From Roseobacter sp. MED193 (GTDB lineage Bacteria > Pseudomonadota > Alphaproteobacteria > Rhodobacterales > Rhodobacteraceae): 64,000 nt of DNA. Shown here piece by piece: positions 34,848 to 43,623 of this stretch; the first letter of the stretch is position 1, and each line of letters starts with the position of its first letter. The position numbers and the translations under genes are program-made. A model generated the notes under the pieces. It ran no database searches. It was not told where the DNA came from and saw only the letters and a program-made list of their open reading frames with translations. The stretch is taken from the NCBI RefSeq assembly GCF_000152965.1, contig NZ_CH902583.1, positions 3,043,694 to 3,107,693 on the forward strand, given 5' to 3'.

Positions 34848-36612
34848 GGCAGCGTACCTTGTGTCCGGGCTCGAGCGGCACCAGAGGCGGCGCCTCAAAG
34901 CCAGAGAACCTGAAGTGTTCAGGCCAGTCTTCGGGGCGGCCAGCGCCCTGCGCCACCAGTTGAAGGTTGATGGGGCGGTGAATGTCGGGCTCTGGCTGGG
35001 CCGCAATCAGGGCCTTAGTGTAGGGATGCTGGGGGTTGTGAAACAGGGTTTCCGGACTTGCCTGCTCTACCACCAACCCGCGCCGCATCACAGCAACCTC
35101 GTCAGCAATGCGCGCCACCACTGCAAGGTCGTGACTGATAAAGAGGTAGGAGAGTTGTTTTTGATCTCGGATTTCTTCCAACAGCCGCAGAATTTGCTCC
35201 TGTACTGAGACATCCAGCGCTGAGGTGGGTTCATCACAGACCAGCAGGGATGGGTTCAGCATCAGCGCGCGGGCAATCGACAGGCGCTGGCGTTGGCCCC
35301 CAGAGAAAGCATGGGGGTAGCGCATCAGCATATCCTGTCCCAAGCCAACCATTTGCAGCATGGCGCCAGCCTTTTCCCGCCGTTCAGCCCGGTCGCCAAT
35401 GCCGTGGATCTCTAGCGGTTCGATCATTGTGTCCAAAATGCGCATCCGCGGACTGAGCGAGGAATAGGGATCTTGGAACACCATCTGTGCTTCGCGCTGA
35501 AATGCGGTGCGGGCGATACGATCCATCTTATGGACTTCAATCGGGTCGGCGCCGGCTTTGGCGCGAAACAGCACCTCGCCGCCCTCATCCGGGGGCTCCG
35601 CGCCCAGTGCAATCCGTGCCGCTGTGGTCTTACCTGAGCCGCTTTCGCCCACAATCGCCAGGGTCTTGCCCCGTGGCAGATGTAGATCAACGCCTCGGCA
35701 GGCATAGATCAGGCTTGGCGCCTTCCAGCCTTTTCCGGCGCGCATGCTGTAGGTTTTGGAGACGCCATTTAGCTCAAGAATAAGGTCTTGCTGTGCGGGC
35801 ACGCCGGTCGGAATTGCAGCAGCCGGAATTTTGGGCGCTGCATCGATCAGCGCCTTTGTATAGGGGTGGGCTGGGGCTGAAAGCAGCGGCTCGGCAGCCC
35901 CGGCCTCCATCACGCGGCCCTTGTGCATGACGACCACCTGCTCGGCCATATTAGCGACCACGCCCAGATCATGGGTCACAAGGATCATCGCCATGCCGGT
36001 GTCGCGTTGAAGCTCTTTCATCAGCCCCAAGACCTGCGCCTGGGTGGTGACGTCCAGGGCAGTGGTTGGCTCATCTGCGATCAGGAGCTTTGGCTTTGCC
36101 ACCATTGCCATGGCAATCATCGCGCGCTGGCGCATCCCGCCGGAAAGCTCAAACGGATAAGAGCTATAGGTACGCTCTGGATCGGGAAAGCCGACGCGCT
36201 CAAAACAGGCCAGCACCTCTTTCTTGGCCTCAGCCTCGCTCTTACGGCCATGCAGCCAAAGCACCTCGGCCACCTGATTGCCTATACGGTGCAACGGTGA
36301 AAGGGAGCGCATTGGTTCCTGAAAGATCATGGCAATCTGGTTGCCACGCAAATCACGCATGTCACGTTCAGGGAGATGGACCAGCTCTTTCGATCCCAGG
36401 CGATCGTCGAACTGAATACTGCCGGTTCGGATTTGCGCCGCTTTGGGCAGAATGCGCAAGACAGCGCGACAGGTCACGGTCTTGCCGGACCCGCTTTCAC
36501 CAACCAGCGCCAGTGTTTCTCCAGCGGCGACATCAAAACTGACATCGCGTACAACAGAGTCATCCTTGCCAAAGCCGATGCTGAGGTCTTTTACCGAGAG
36601 CAGAGGCGCCAT
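34840..36612 (-). CDS. Fused dual-domain ABC ATPase (YejF/DppDF type)
   Basis: 590 residues with two complete ATPase domains: Walker A GESGSGKT occurs in each half. Signatures are [15 protein letters not shown] and [15 protein letters not shown], Walker B motifs [12 protein letters not shown] and [12 protein letters not shown]. Each half ends with the HPYTKALI segment of peptide ABC ATPases. It energises the two downstream permeases. First gene of the operon ATPase, binding protein, permease, permease, CoA-transferase. Confidence 0.93.
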   Translation of the reverse strand: MAPLLSVKDLSIGFGKDDSVVRDVSFDVAAGETLALVGESGSGKTVTCRAVLRILPKAAQIRTGSIQFDDRLGSKELVHLPERDMRDLRGNQIAMIFQEPMRSLSPLHRIGNQVAEVLWLHGRKSEAEAKKEVLACFERVGFPDPERTYSSYPFELSGGMRQRAMIAMAMVAKPKLLIADEPTTALDVTTQAQVLGLMKELQRDTGMAMILVTHDLGVVANMAEQVVVMHKGRVMEAGAAEPLLSAPAHPYTKALIDAAPKIPAAAIPTGVPAQQDLILELNGVSKTYSMRAGKGWKAPSLIYACRGVDLHLPRGKTLAIVGESGSGKTTAARIALGAEPPDEGGEVLFRAKAGADPIEVHKMDRIARTAFQREAQMVFQDPYSSLSPRMRILDTMIEPLEIHGIGDRAERREKAGAMLQMVGLGQDMLMRYPHAFSGGQRQRLSIARALMLNPSLLVCDEPTSALDVSVQEQILRLLEEIRDQKQLSYLFISHDLAVVARIADEVAVMRRGLVVEQASPETLFHNPQHPYTKALIAAQPEPDIHRPINLQLVAQGAGRPEDWPEHFRFSGFEAPPLVPLEPGHKVRCHV

Positions 36613-36914
36613 TCAGCGCCGCTCCGGTTGATGTCGTGGTCCGGTCATAATGTCCCGTCTTTCCCTGGTCTTTTTTGCCCACACCTTCGCGCGGGGCCTG
36701 TCCTCTAGTCAAACCCCATTTGTCCCGGCGGGGTCCAGCCGCAGGAAAAATGATAAAACGGCACTGCGGCGCCACAATTTACCCCCGGTAATCCGCTGAT
36801 AGACGGCAAAGACTACACATTTGTTTCAGGATCTGACAAAGCAGAGCAAGAGACCGGCGCCTTGGCTGAGTGCCACCGCCAGTTATTTTGCAGGCATGCC
36901 AAAGGAGACCTGAC
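36613..36914. other. Divergent intergenic region, peptide ABC operon / methyltransferase
   Basis: 302 bp without a supported gene, strong hairpin or repeat. Holds the promoter of the ABC operon (minus strand) and of the methyltransferase; the latter's ribosome-binding site AAAGGAGA is at 36901-36908. Confidence 0.5.
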
Positions 36915-37409
36915 TTGATCACGCGATTGGACCTTTTTATCGACCGAATGGTGTCGCAGCGCGCCTGTCTGGATTTTGGGATCGCTCAGACTGCCGAGAT
37001 GTCCGGGCCGGTGTTCGAGCTGGGGCTGGGAAATGGCCGCACCTACCATCACATGAAGCATAATATCAAAGATCGTGATCTCTATGTCTTTGAACGTGCT
37101 GTGGCTTCGCATCCTGATAGCACGCCACCAGAGGAACTAACGATCCTGGGGGATGTGCGTGAAACCCTGCCTGCGGCGCTGACCCGTTTTGGCGCCACCG
37201 CCAGCCTGATCCATGCCGATCTGGGTGGCCATAACCGCGCCAAGAATGACGCCTTCGCGCGGCTTATCTCACCGCTGGTCGAACCCCTGTTGGCGGTTGG
37301 CGGGCTGATGGTCTCCTCTGACCGGATGTATTTTGACAGGCTGACCGAAATGCCGCTGCCGCCCCAAGCGGTTGAAGGGCGCTGCTTTATCTATCGTCGC
37401 GATAGCTAG
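36915..37409 (+). CDS. Small class I SAM-dependent methyltransferase (Methyltransf_17-like)
   Basis: 164 residues starting at TTG 36915, which has AGGAG 7 nt upstream and aligns with the start of its paralogue at 19949-20425 (ITRLDLFIDRM against SRLDSMLRRF). An upstream GTG at 36870 would be poorer. The SAM motif is FELGLGNGRTYHHMKH. Both copies share the SHPDSTPPEE / CHPSCVPPEE region and a C-terminal GRCFIYR / GRYLFYR. Function unknown. Confidence 0.75.
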   Translation: MITRLDLFIDRMVSQRACLDFGIAQTAEMSGPVFELGLGNGRTYHHMKHNIKDRDLYVFERAVASHPDSTPPEELTILGDVRETLPAALTRFGATASLIHADLGGHNRAKNDAFARLISPLVEPLLAVGGLMVSSDRMYFDRLTEMPLPPQAVEGRCFIYRRDS

Positions 37410-37509
37410 GCGCAGAATTGGCTTTGGGACGTTGGGTCACGCTGGCCCACCTCCTGCAATGCTCCCTAGTCTGGTTGCAGACGAAACCGGTGACCAGGGA
37501 GGCCAACCG

Positions 37510-38139
37510 ATGATTTTTTATGATTGCTCCACCGCACCCAATCCACGTCGCGCGCGGATGTTTCTCGCGGAAAAGGGGCTGAGGCCAGAAAGCCATGATA
37601 TCTCGATCGCCAAGGCTGAGCAGCTGAAGCCGGAGTTTCGCGCGGTGAATCCGCGTGCGACCATTCCGGTGCTGGTCACTGACGAAGGTAGCGTGTTGAC
37701 CGAGAACCTTGGCATTGCGGCCTACCTAGAGGCACACACCCCGGAGCCAGCCCTGATGGGGCGTACGGCGGATGAAAAGGGGCTGGTCCTGATGTGGAAT
37801 TCGATTGTCGAGCAGCAGGGCGGAATGCCCATTGCCGAGGCGCTGCGCAACACCCACCCGGCCTTTGAAAACCGGGCCATCCCCGGCCCTGACAACTACG
37901 CACAGTTGCCACAACTGGCCGAACGCGGGTTGGCGCGCACGCAGGCCTTTTTTGCATTGCTGGAAGAACGCCTGAGTGAAAGCCCCTATCTCGCCGGCGA
38001 GGAATTCACCCTGGCTGATATCTCCGCCTTTGTATTTGTGGAATTTGCTCGTGTTATCAAGCAGCGTATCCCCGAAGAGAACACAGCGACCCTAGCCTGG
38101 TATAAAGCGATCAAAGCGCGTCCCAGCGCCCAGCTCTAG
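37510..38139 (+). CDS. Glutathione S-transferase family protein
   Basis: 209 residues from ATG 37510; the frame is open upstream into the methyltransferase but family similarity begins at MIFYDCSTAPNPRRARMFLAEKG. The N-terminal thioredoxin-like domain has the cis-Pro NPRATIPVLVTDEGSVLTENLGIAAYL. The C-terminal helical domain contains the N-capping-box-like FTLADISAFVFVEF. Possibly detoxification; the substrate is unknown. Confidence 0.9.
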   Translation: MIFYDCSTAPNPRRARMFLAEKGLRPESHDISIAKAEQLKPEFRAVNPRATIPVLVTDEGSVLTENLGIAAYLEAHTPEPALMGRTADEKGLVLMWNSIVEQQGGMPIAEALRNTHPAFENRAIPGPDNYAQLPQLAERGLARTQAFFALLEERLSESPYLAGEEFTLADISAFVFVEFARVIKQRIPEENTATLAWYKAIKARPSAQL

Positions 38140-38231
38140 CTGAAACCCCAGCTGACCTGCCTGCCGGCTGGACAAGTATCCGGCTGCGGCGCAGGATGGG
38201 ACAGACCGCAGATTAGGACAAGAAGACTTTC

Positions 38232-38906
38232 ATGCCATCCAAGCCGCTTTTGCACCGAGATAACCCCAGCGCCGAACCCCTGGTCGGGAACGTCAAAGTG
38301 ACCCGGGACGACTGGCTCAACGTGGCCATGGATGTCCTGATCTCTGACGGGGTGGAGCAGGTCAAGGTGCTGGCTCTGGCGGAGCGGATGAATGTGTCGC
38401 GGTCATCGTTCTACTGGTACTTCAAATCTCGCCAAGATTTGCTGGATGCCCTGCTGACAACCTGGGAACAGACAAATACCGCCGCCATGGTGGAGCGCGC
38501 TGAGGCCCCGGCAGAGGCGATCACAGGCGCGGTGTTGAATGTGTTCCACTGCATTGCAAACCCGTCCCTGTTCAACACGGCGCTAGATTTTGCGGTGCGG
38601 GATTGGGCGCGACGGTCGGGCAAGGTGCGCAGCCTGTTAGACCGCTCGGACGCGCGTCGTGTTGAGGCCCTGACGCAGATGTTCATTCGATATGACTATG
38701 CCCCACTGGAAGCGATGACTCGGGCCAAGGTCTTGTATTACATGCAGCTGGGCTATGACATGGCTGACCCAAACGAAAGCTACGCACATCGATTGGAAAT
38801 GACGCCGCAGTACCTCAAGGTCTTTACGGGGCAGGAGCCCAGCGAAGCAGAGTTGGCGGAATTTGCTGCGTTCACCCAGGAGCATTGGGATTTATCTCGC
38901 CTGTAA
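38232..38906 (+). CDS. TetR/AcrR family transcriptional regulator
   Basis: 224 residues. DNA-binding domain VTRDDWLNVAMDVLISDG..VKVLALAERMNVSRSSFYWYFKSRQDLLDALL around residues 23-75 is standard TetR. The C-terminal ligand domain ends in a helix-rich region. It may regulate the upstream GST (92 bp away, same strand), though no operator was found. Confidence 0.9.
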   Translation: MPSKPLLHRDNPSAEPLVGNVKVTRDDWLNVAMDVLISDGVEQVKVLALAERMNVSRSSFYWYFKSRQDLLDALLTTWEQTNTAAMVERAEAPAEAITGAVLNVFHCIANPSLFNTALDFAVRDWARRSGKVRSLLDRSDARRVEALTQMFIRYDYAPLEAMTRAKVLYYMQLGYDMADPNESYAHRLEMTPQYLKVFTGQEPSEAELAEFAAFTQEHWDLSRL

Positions 38907-38932
38907 AAAATGGCCCCATCTGGGGCCATCTT
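38904..38932 (-). terminator. Terminator of the indolepyruvate oxidoreductase gene
   Basis: TGGCCCC (38911-38917) and GGGGCCA (38922-38928). On the minus strand it is followed by TTTTTT (complement of 38905-38910), a good intrinsic terminator; the TetR stop lies just inside. Confidence 0.8.
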
Positions 38933-38935
38933 GGT

Positions 38936-41900
38936 TCAGAGTTTTTTCAATAGTCGCTCAGCACTGGCGCGGTGCTTATGTGCGGCTTGCATCCGCACCG
39001 GGCCATAGCCGCGGATTTCCATCGGAGCCGCTAAGACCTGGAGGCACTCACGGTGTTTTTCACTGTTGTAGCTTGCCGCAACGCTGCGCAGGGCGGCCTC
39101 GTACCAGGCCAAAAGGCTGCGATGCAGACGGGCTTCTTCGTGATAGCCAAAGGGGTTGAACCGGCTGGGGCGTAGGAATTTGGCATGAGATAGAACAGAG
39201 AGAGCCGGGCGCAGCCAGGGTCCAAAACTCTTTTTAAGAGGGCGACCTCGGGCGTCTTTCTTGCGGCTCAGCAGGGGCGGCGCCATGTGGTAATTGATGC
39301 TGTAATCGCCTTCAAACTCCTGCGCGACCTGGTCCTTGAAGCCCGTGCCAGTCATCAGGCGGGCGACCTCAAATTCATCCTTATAGGCCATCAATTTGAA
39401 TAAGGACCGCGCAGCGGCCTCGGTGAGCTCTTCTTTGGCGTGATCTGGCAGCAGGCTGCGAAAGGCTCCCAGTGTATCGGTGTAGCGCTGAGCATAGGCG
39501 GCATCCTGATAGCCGACCAAAAAGACCGCACGGCGCTCGATGATCTGGTCCAGGCTCTCTTCGACCTCATCGGTTTCGGTGTAGAACTGGGAGACCAGAT
39601 CCGGGTCGGCGGCCATGGCGCGGCCGATGGTAAAGGCCAAGTGGTTCTTGTCGATGGCGACGCCGTTGAGCTCGATCGCCTGTTCCAGCGCCGCGTGGCT
39701 GACCGGAACCAGACCTTTTTGCCAGGCAAAGCCGAGCATCATCACATTGGCCAGAACCGCATCTCCCAGCAGGGTCTCGGCGGCCTCATTGGCGTTGAAG
39801 CCGCTGAGGTTTTCCGGACCAACGGCAGAGGCGATTTCCTGTTCGCGCAGCCCGGTCATCAGATCGGCATCGCGGCGCAGGACCAGATCTCCGGTGGGCA
39901 TCTCGGCGCGGTTCAGCACGATACGGGTGCCCGCACGATAATGCGCCGAGGCCTTGGGGGCTGAACTCACCACCACGTCGCAGCCGATCACTGCATCCGC
40001 TGCGGCCTGGTCGATGCGTACTTGGTTGAGGCTGTCCGGGCTGGAAGACAGCCGGATGTAGCTGAGAACAGTGCCGAATTTCTGCGCAAAGCCGGTAAAG
40101 TCCAGCACGCTGGAGCCCTTGCCTTCGAGATGGGCCGCCATGGTGATCAGGGCGCCGACGGTAACAACGCCAGTGCCGCCCACCCCGGTGACCAACAGGT
40201 CAAACGGCTGCGCAAGAGATGGCAGATCGGGGGCAGGCAGCTTGGCGGCTAGTGCTGCGCGGTCCAGACCTGCGGGCAGTTTCTTGCGCCGCTGACCACC
40301 CTCAATGGTGACAAAGCTGGGGCAAAAGCCATTCAGGCAGGAGAAGTCTTTGTTGCAGCTAGAGAGGTTGATCTTGCGCTTGCGGCCAAAGGCGGTCTCT
40401 TTGGGCTCCACACTCAGACAGTTGCTTTCAATCGAGCAATCGCCACAGCCTTCGCAGACCAGATCGTTGATAAAGGCAAATTTTTTGGGATCTTCCATGG
40501 TGCCGCGCTTGCGGCGGCGGCGCTTTTCGGTCGCGCAGGTCTGCTCATAAATCAGACAGGATACACCTTTGACCTCGCGCAGCTCGCGCTGCACCTGATC
40601 CATCTCGGCCCGGTCATGGAATGTGGTGCCCGAAGGGAAATCGGTGCGATTGAATTTGTCGATATTGTCAGACACCAGGGCGATACGCTGCACCCCTTCG
40701 GCGCGGCAGGTCTGGGCGATGCCCAAAACGCTGACTGGGCCGTCCACCGGCTGGCCTCCGGTCATCGCGACTGCATCGTTATACAGGATCTTATAGGTGA
40801 TATTGGTGCGCGCCGCGACGGCCTGGCGGATGGCGAGCGAGCCTGAATGATACCAGGTGCCTTCGCCAAGGTTCTGGAAGATGTGTTTGCCGCCATTATA
40901 CTGTGAGGCCGCAGTCCAGGTGACGCCTTCACCGCCCATTTGGGCATAGCCCGAGGTCTCGCGATCCATCCAGCTGGCCATCACGTGGCAGCCGATACCG
41001 GATTTTGCCTCGCTGCCGGTAGGCAGTTTGGTCGAGCTGTTATGCGGGCAGCCCGAGCAGAAATAGGGCGTGCGATTTGCGCCGGGCACATTGATCAGCT
41101 TGGGTGGCGCAGCCAACAGCGCGGCGGCCCTGGCGGGCAGGTTTTCACCGGGGAAGAAACGGTCCAGACGTGCGGCCACAATCGGCGCCAGCATCAAGGG
41201 GCTGAGTTCGCCGGTCCAGGGGATCAGCGGTTCCCCGGCGCTATCGTATTTTCCAACCATTTTGTTGGGTTTGTCACCGGGCCAGTCGTAGAAATATTCT
41301 TTGAATTGGCTCTCAATGATGCCGCGTTTTTCCTCAACAACCAGCACTTCGTCTTTGCCGCGCATGAACCGCAGGGCTTCGGGGCGCGCGAGGGGCCAGA
41401 CCATGCCGACCTTGTAGATGTCGATGCCCAGCCGACGACAGGTGCCCTCGTCCAGGCCAAGCAGGCGCAGAGCCTCCATCAGGTCCAGGTGGCCTTTCCC
41501 GGTGGTGACAAAGCCAAACTTGGCCTCTTCTACATCGTAGATGCGCCGGTCAATTGGGTTTGCCTCGGCAAAGGCGCGAACGGCTTTGATCTTGGCCCGG
41601 ATGCGGGTCTCGATCTCGGGCGAGGGAAGATCGGCGCGGCGAATATGCAGACCGCCGGGATAGTCGGGCAGATCCGGGTAAGTGAAATCACGATCTGCCT
41701 GCAGTTCGACCGAGCGCGCACTTTCGACTGTCTCTGAGACCGCCTTGAATCCAACCCAGGTGCCCGAATAGCGCGACAGGGCAAAGCCATATTCGCCGTA
41801 AGTCAGGAATTCCGAAACATCTGCCGGGTTCAGCACTGGCATGAACCAGGACATAAAGGCGACGTCAGATTGATGCGGCATCGAGGAGCTGACGCAGCCG

Positions 41901-42358
41901 TGGTCATCACCTGCCACCACCAGCACACCGCCTTTGGCAGACGAGCCATAGGCGTTGCCGTGCTTCAAGGCGTCGCCCGAGCGGTCCACGCCCGGCCCTT
42001 TGCCATACCACATGGAAAACACGCCCTCGACCTCGCAATGGGGATCTAGGATCGCCTGCTGTGCGCCCAGAACGGCGGTGGCGCCGAGGTCTTCGTTGAC
42101 GGCAGGCATAAATGTGACTCGGTTTTCTTCCATCCGTTGCCGCGAGCGCCAAAACTCGAGATCCACAGCGCCGAGTGGAGAGCCACGATAGCCAGAGACA
42201 AAGCCCGCTGTGTTCAGCCCGGCCAAACGATCGCGCCGGGCCTGGTCCAGCATCACCCGCGCCAAAGCCTGGGTGCCGGTGAGGAACACGCGACCCTGGG
42301 TTTGCTCGTAACGGTCCTCTAGTTTGTAGCTTCGAAACTCGTGGCTCAGCTCGGTCAT
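38936..42358 (-). CDS. Indolepyruvate ferredoxin oxidoreductase, fused alpha-gamma type
   Basis: 1140 residues. Oxidatively decarboxylates aryl pyruvates from aromatic amino acid breakdown to acyl-CoA, passing electrons to ferredoxin. The N-terminal pyrimidine-binding domain contains FVSGYRGSPLGAVDLEFW. A TPP domain follows with CSGCPHNSSTKLPTGSEAKSG, MGGEGVTW and NDAVAMTGGQPVDGP. A cysteine cluster CEGCGDCSIESNCLSVEP then CNKDFSCLNGFCPSF binds Fe-S. The C-terminal gamma domain starts at LLVTGVGGTGVVTVGALI. The size and order fit the fused alphaproteobacterial form. Divergent from its likely AsnC-type regulator. Confidence 0.94.
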   Translation of the reverse strand: MTELSHEFRSYKLEDRYEQTQGRVFLTGTQALARVMLDQARRDRLAGLNTAGFVSGYRGSPLGAVDLEFWRSRQRMEENRVTFMPAVNEDLGATAVLGAQQAILDPHCEVEGVFSMWYGKGPGVDRSGDALKHGNAYGSSAKGGVLVVAGDDHGCVSSSMPHQSDVAFMSWFMPVLNPADVSEFLTYGEYGFALSRYSGTWVGFKAVSETVESARSVELQADRDFTYPDLPDYPGGLHIRRADLPSPEIETRIRAKIKAVRAFAEANPIDRRIYDVEEAKFGFVTTGKGHLDLMEALRLLGLDEGTCRRLGIDIYKVGMVWPLARPEALRFMRGKDEVLVVEEKRGIIESQFKEYFYDWPGDKPNKMVGKYDSAGEPLIPWTGELSPLMLAPIVAARLDRFFPGENLPARAAALLAAPPKLINVPGANRTPYFCSGCPHNSSTKLPTGSEAKSGIGCHVMASWMDRETSGYAQMGGEGVTWTAASQYNGGKHIFQNLGEGTWYHSGSLAIRQAVAARTNITYKILYNDAVAMTGGQPVDGPVSVLGIAQTCRAEGVQRIALVSDNIDKFNRTDFPSGTTFHDRAEMDQVQRELREVKGVSCLIYEQTCATEKRRRRKRGTMEDPKKFAFINDLVCEGCGDCSIESNCLSVEPKETAFGRKRKINLSSCNKDFSCLNGFCPSFVTIEGGQRRKKLPAGLDRAALAAKLPAPDLPSLAQPFDLLVTGVGGTGVVTVGALITMAAHLEGKGSSVLDFTGFAQKFGTVLSYIRLSSSPDSLNQVRIDQAAADAVIGCDVVVSSAPKASAHYRAGTRIVLNRAEMPTGDLVLRRDADLMTGLREQEIASAVGPENLSGFNANEAAETLLGDAVLANVMMLGFAWQKGLVPVSHAALEQAIELNGVAIDKNHLAFTIGRAMAADPDLVSQFYTETDEVEESLDQIIERRAVFLVGYQDAAYAQRYTDTLGAFRSLLPDHAKEELTEAAARSLFKLMAYKDEFEVARLMTGTGFKDQVAQEFEGDYSINYHMAPPLLSRKKDARGRPLKKSFGPWLRPALSVLSHAKFLRPSRFNPFGYHEEARLHRSLLAWYEAALRSVAASYNSEKHRECLQVLAAPMEIRGYGPVRMQAAHKHRASAERLLKKL

Positions 42359-42468
42359 TCTGTTGATCCTTGCGGGTGGCTTGGCTGGGATGCGCGGAGG
42401 GCACGCTCTTTAAACGTCAGGATATTGCGCATGGTGTGAAAAGATCTGCCTGAATTGCTGGTTTTTTC

Positions 42469-42517
42469 AGGTGAATTGGATATATTGACCATAGATAGGT
42501 GAAATCTGGATAAATTG
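42469..42517. promoter_or_regulatory. Direct repeats, probable Lrp/AsnC operator
   Basis: AGGTGAATTGGATATATTG (42469-42487) is repeated with small changes at 42497-42517 (AGGTGAAATCTGGATAAATTG). The copies are spaced 28 bp apart, nearly three helical turns. They are AT-rich and lie between the oxidoreductase and its divergent Lrp-type regulator, with the second copy reaching to 7 bp before the regulator's ATG. Confidence 0.5.
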
Positions 42518-42523
42518 TCTGAC

Positions 42524-42985
42524 ATGCAGCGAATTGACGACCGTGACCGACACATTTTGCGGCTCTTGCAGGAAGATTCTCGCATCTCAAATGCTGAGCT
42601 GGCTGAAAAGGTCGGGATGTCGCCGTCCGCGCTCTGGCGCCGCGTTCGTGCGCTAGAAGATACTGGCGTGATTGAGCGCTATGGTGCCGTTGTAAATGCG
42701 CCGGCCATGGGGCTGGGGTTCCAGGCCATTGTCCATGTGCAGCTTACGCGCCACGACCCAGACAAGCTGACTGAGTTCATTCGTGCGGTTGAGCTCAGCC
42801 CTTTGGTGCAGGAATGTTACGCCACCACCGGCCAATCCGACTACCAGTTGCGGGTCTTGGCGCCGGATTTGGAGGCCTATAATCGGTTTCTGGAGGAATT
42901 CCTGTTCCGATTGCCTGCGGTTGCCAGCGCGCAAACCAATGTGGTGTTGCGCACCATCAAGCGAGACCGTCCGGTGATTTCCTAG
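42524..42985 (+). CDS. Lrp/AsnC family transcriptional regulator
   Basis: 153 residues from ATG 42524; a TTG three codons upstream (42515) is an alternative. The N-terminal HTH is DRHILRLLQEDSRISNAELAEKVGMSPSALWRRVRALEDTGVI. The C-terminal RAM domain includes VQECYATTGQSDYQLRVLAPDLEAYNRFLEEFL, where ligand and dimer contacts lie. Divergent from the indolepyruvate oxidoreductase, which it probably controls in response to an amino acid. Confidence 0.93.
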   Translation: MQRIDDRDRHILRLLQEDSRISNAELAEKVGMSPSALWRRVRALEDTGVIERYGAVVNAPAMGLGFQAIVHVQLTRHDPDKLTEFIRAVELSPLVQECYATTGQSDYQLRVLAPDLEAYNRFLEEFLFRLPAVASAQTNVVLRTIKRDRPVIS

Positions 42986-43031
42986 TTCCAAAGGAGGGCG
43001 ATTGTGGACATAGGTGGGGGGAATGGCGGCC

Positions 43032-43424
43032 TTAGCAGGCGTAGCATTTCACCCAGGCTGCAGTCATGGCAAGATAGGTCAACTGATGCAGGCATTGGTC
43101 GGTGCCCATCGCGCGCCAAAAAGAGGCCTGTTGCGGGTTCAGTTCTTTCTTTTCCGAGTAATGTGCCTTGCCGTAGTCGATGTGGAAATGCACCACCCAT
43201 TCCAGCAAGCAGATCAATAGGATAAATCCGACAGATGCGCCCATAAGAACAAAGACAACAACGGAAAACAGCGCATGAACACCAGCATGTTGGGCGCGCC
43301 CGGCATGCAGGTATTCGTCCCGGCCTGACAGCATTTTCGGGGTCTGCAAAAAGAAGTCGGCAAACAGATGTTTGACCTGCAACAGGCAGAGCAAAATCAA
43401 TACGTATCCGACAAGTTCTGGCAA
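43032..43424 (-). CDS. DUF3307 membrane protein
   Basis: 130 residues from TTG 43424, which has AGGGG six bases upstream and yields the family N-terminus (PELVGYVLILLCLLQVKHLFADFFLQ). The longer frame to 43568 has no good start. HLFADFFLQTPKML is the DUF3307 hallmark, with a later HAGVHALF and a hydrophobic FVLMGASVGFILLICLLEWVVHFHIDYGK. About three or four membrane segments. The family is of unknown function. Confidence 0.72.
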   Translation of the reverse strand: MPELVGYVLILLCLLQVKHLFADFFLQTPKMLSGRDEYLHAGRAQHAGVHALFSVVVFVLMGASVGFILLICLLEWVVHFHIDYGKAHYSEKKELNPQQASFWRAMGTDQCLHQLTYLAMTAAWVKCYAC

Positions 43425-43623
43425 GGCATTCCCCTGTGCTATCAATGCTTCGAAACCATACGTGTTTTTCACCAACAGGCAAATACTGTGTAACAGAGGT
43501 GCCGTAACGGGACAGTGACCTACGTCACATGGGCGACATGTGTTCTGCCCATTGCCTGCCAGGGGCAAACCGCGCTAGGCATGGGGGAACTCTTTTTGCT
43601 GCAGCCAAAGTTGGAGCTCTCCC

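Noticed and set aside
42982-43482. Alternative minus-strand frame over the DUF3307 gene
   Set aside because: Only the other frame contains the HLFADFFLQ motif and membrane segments.
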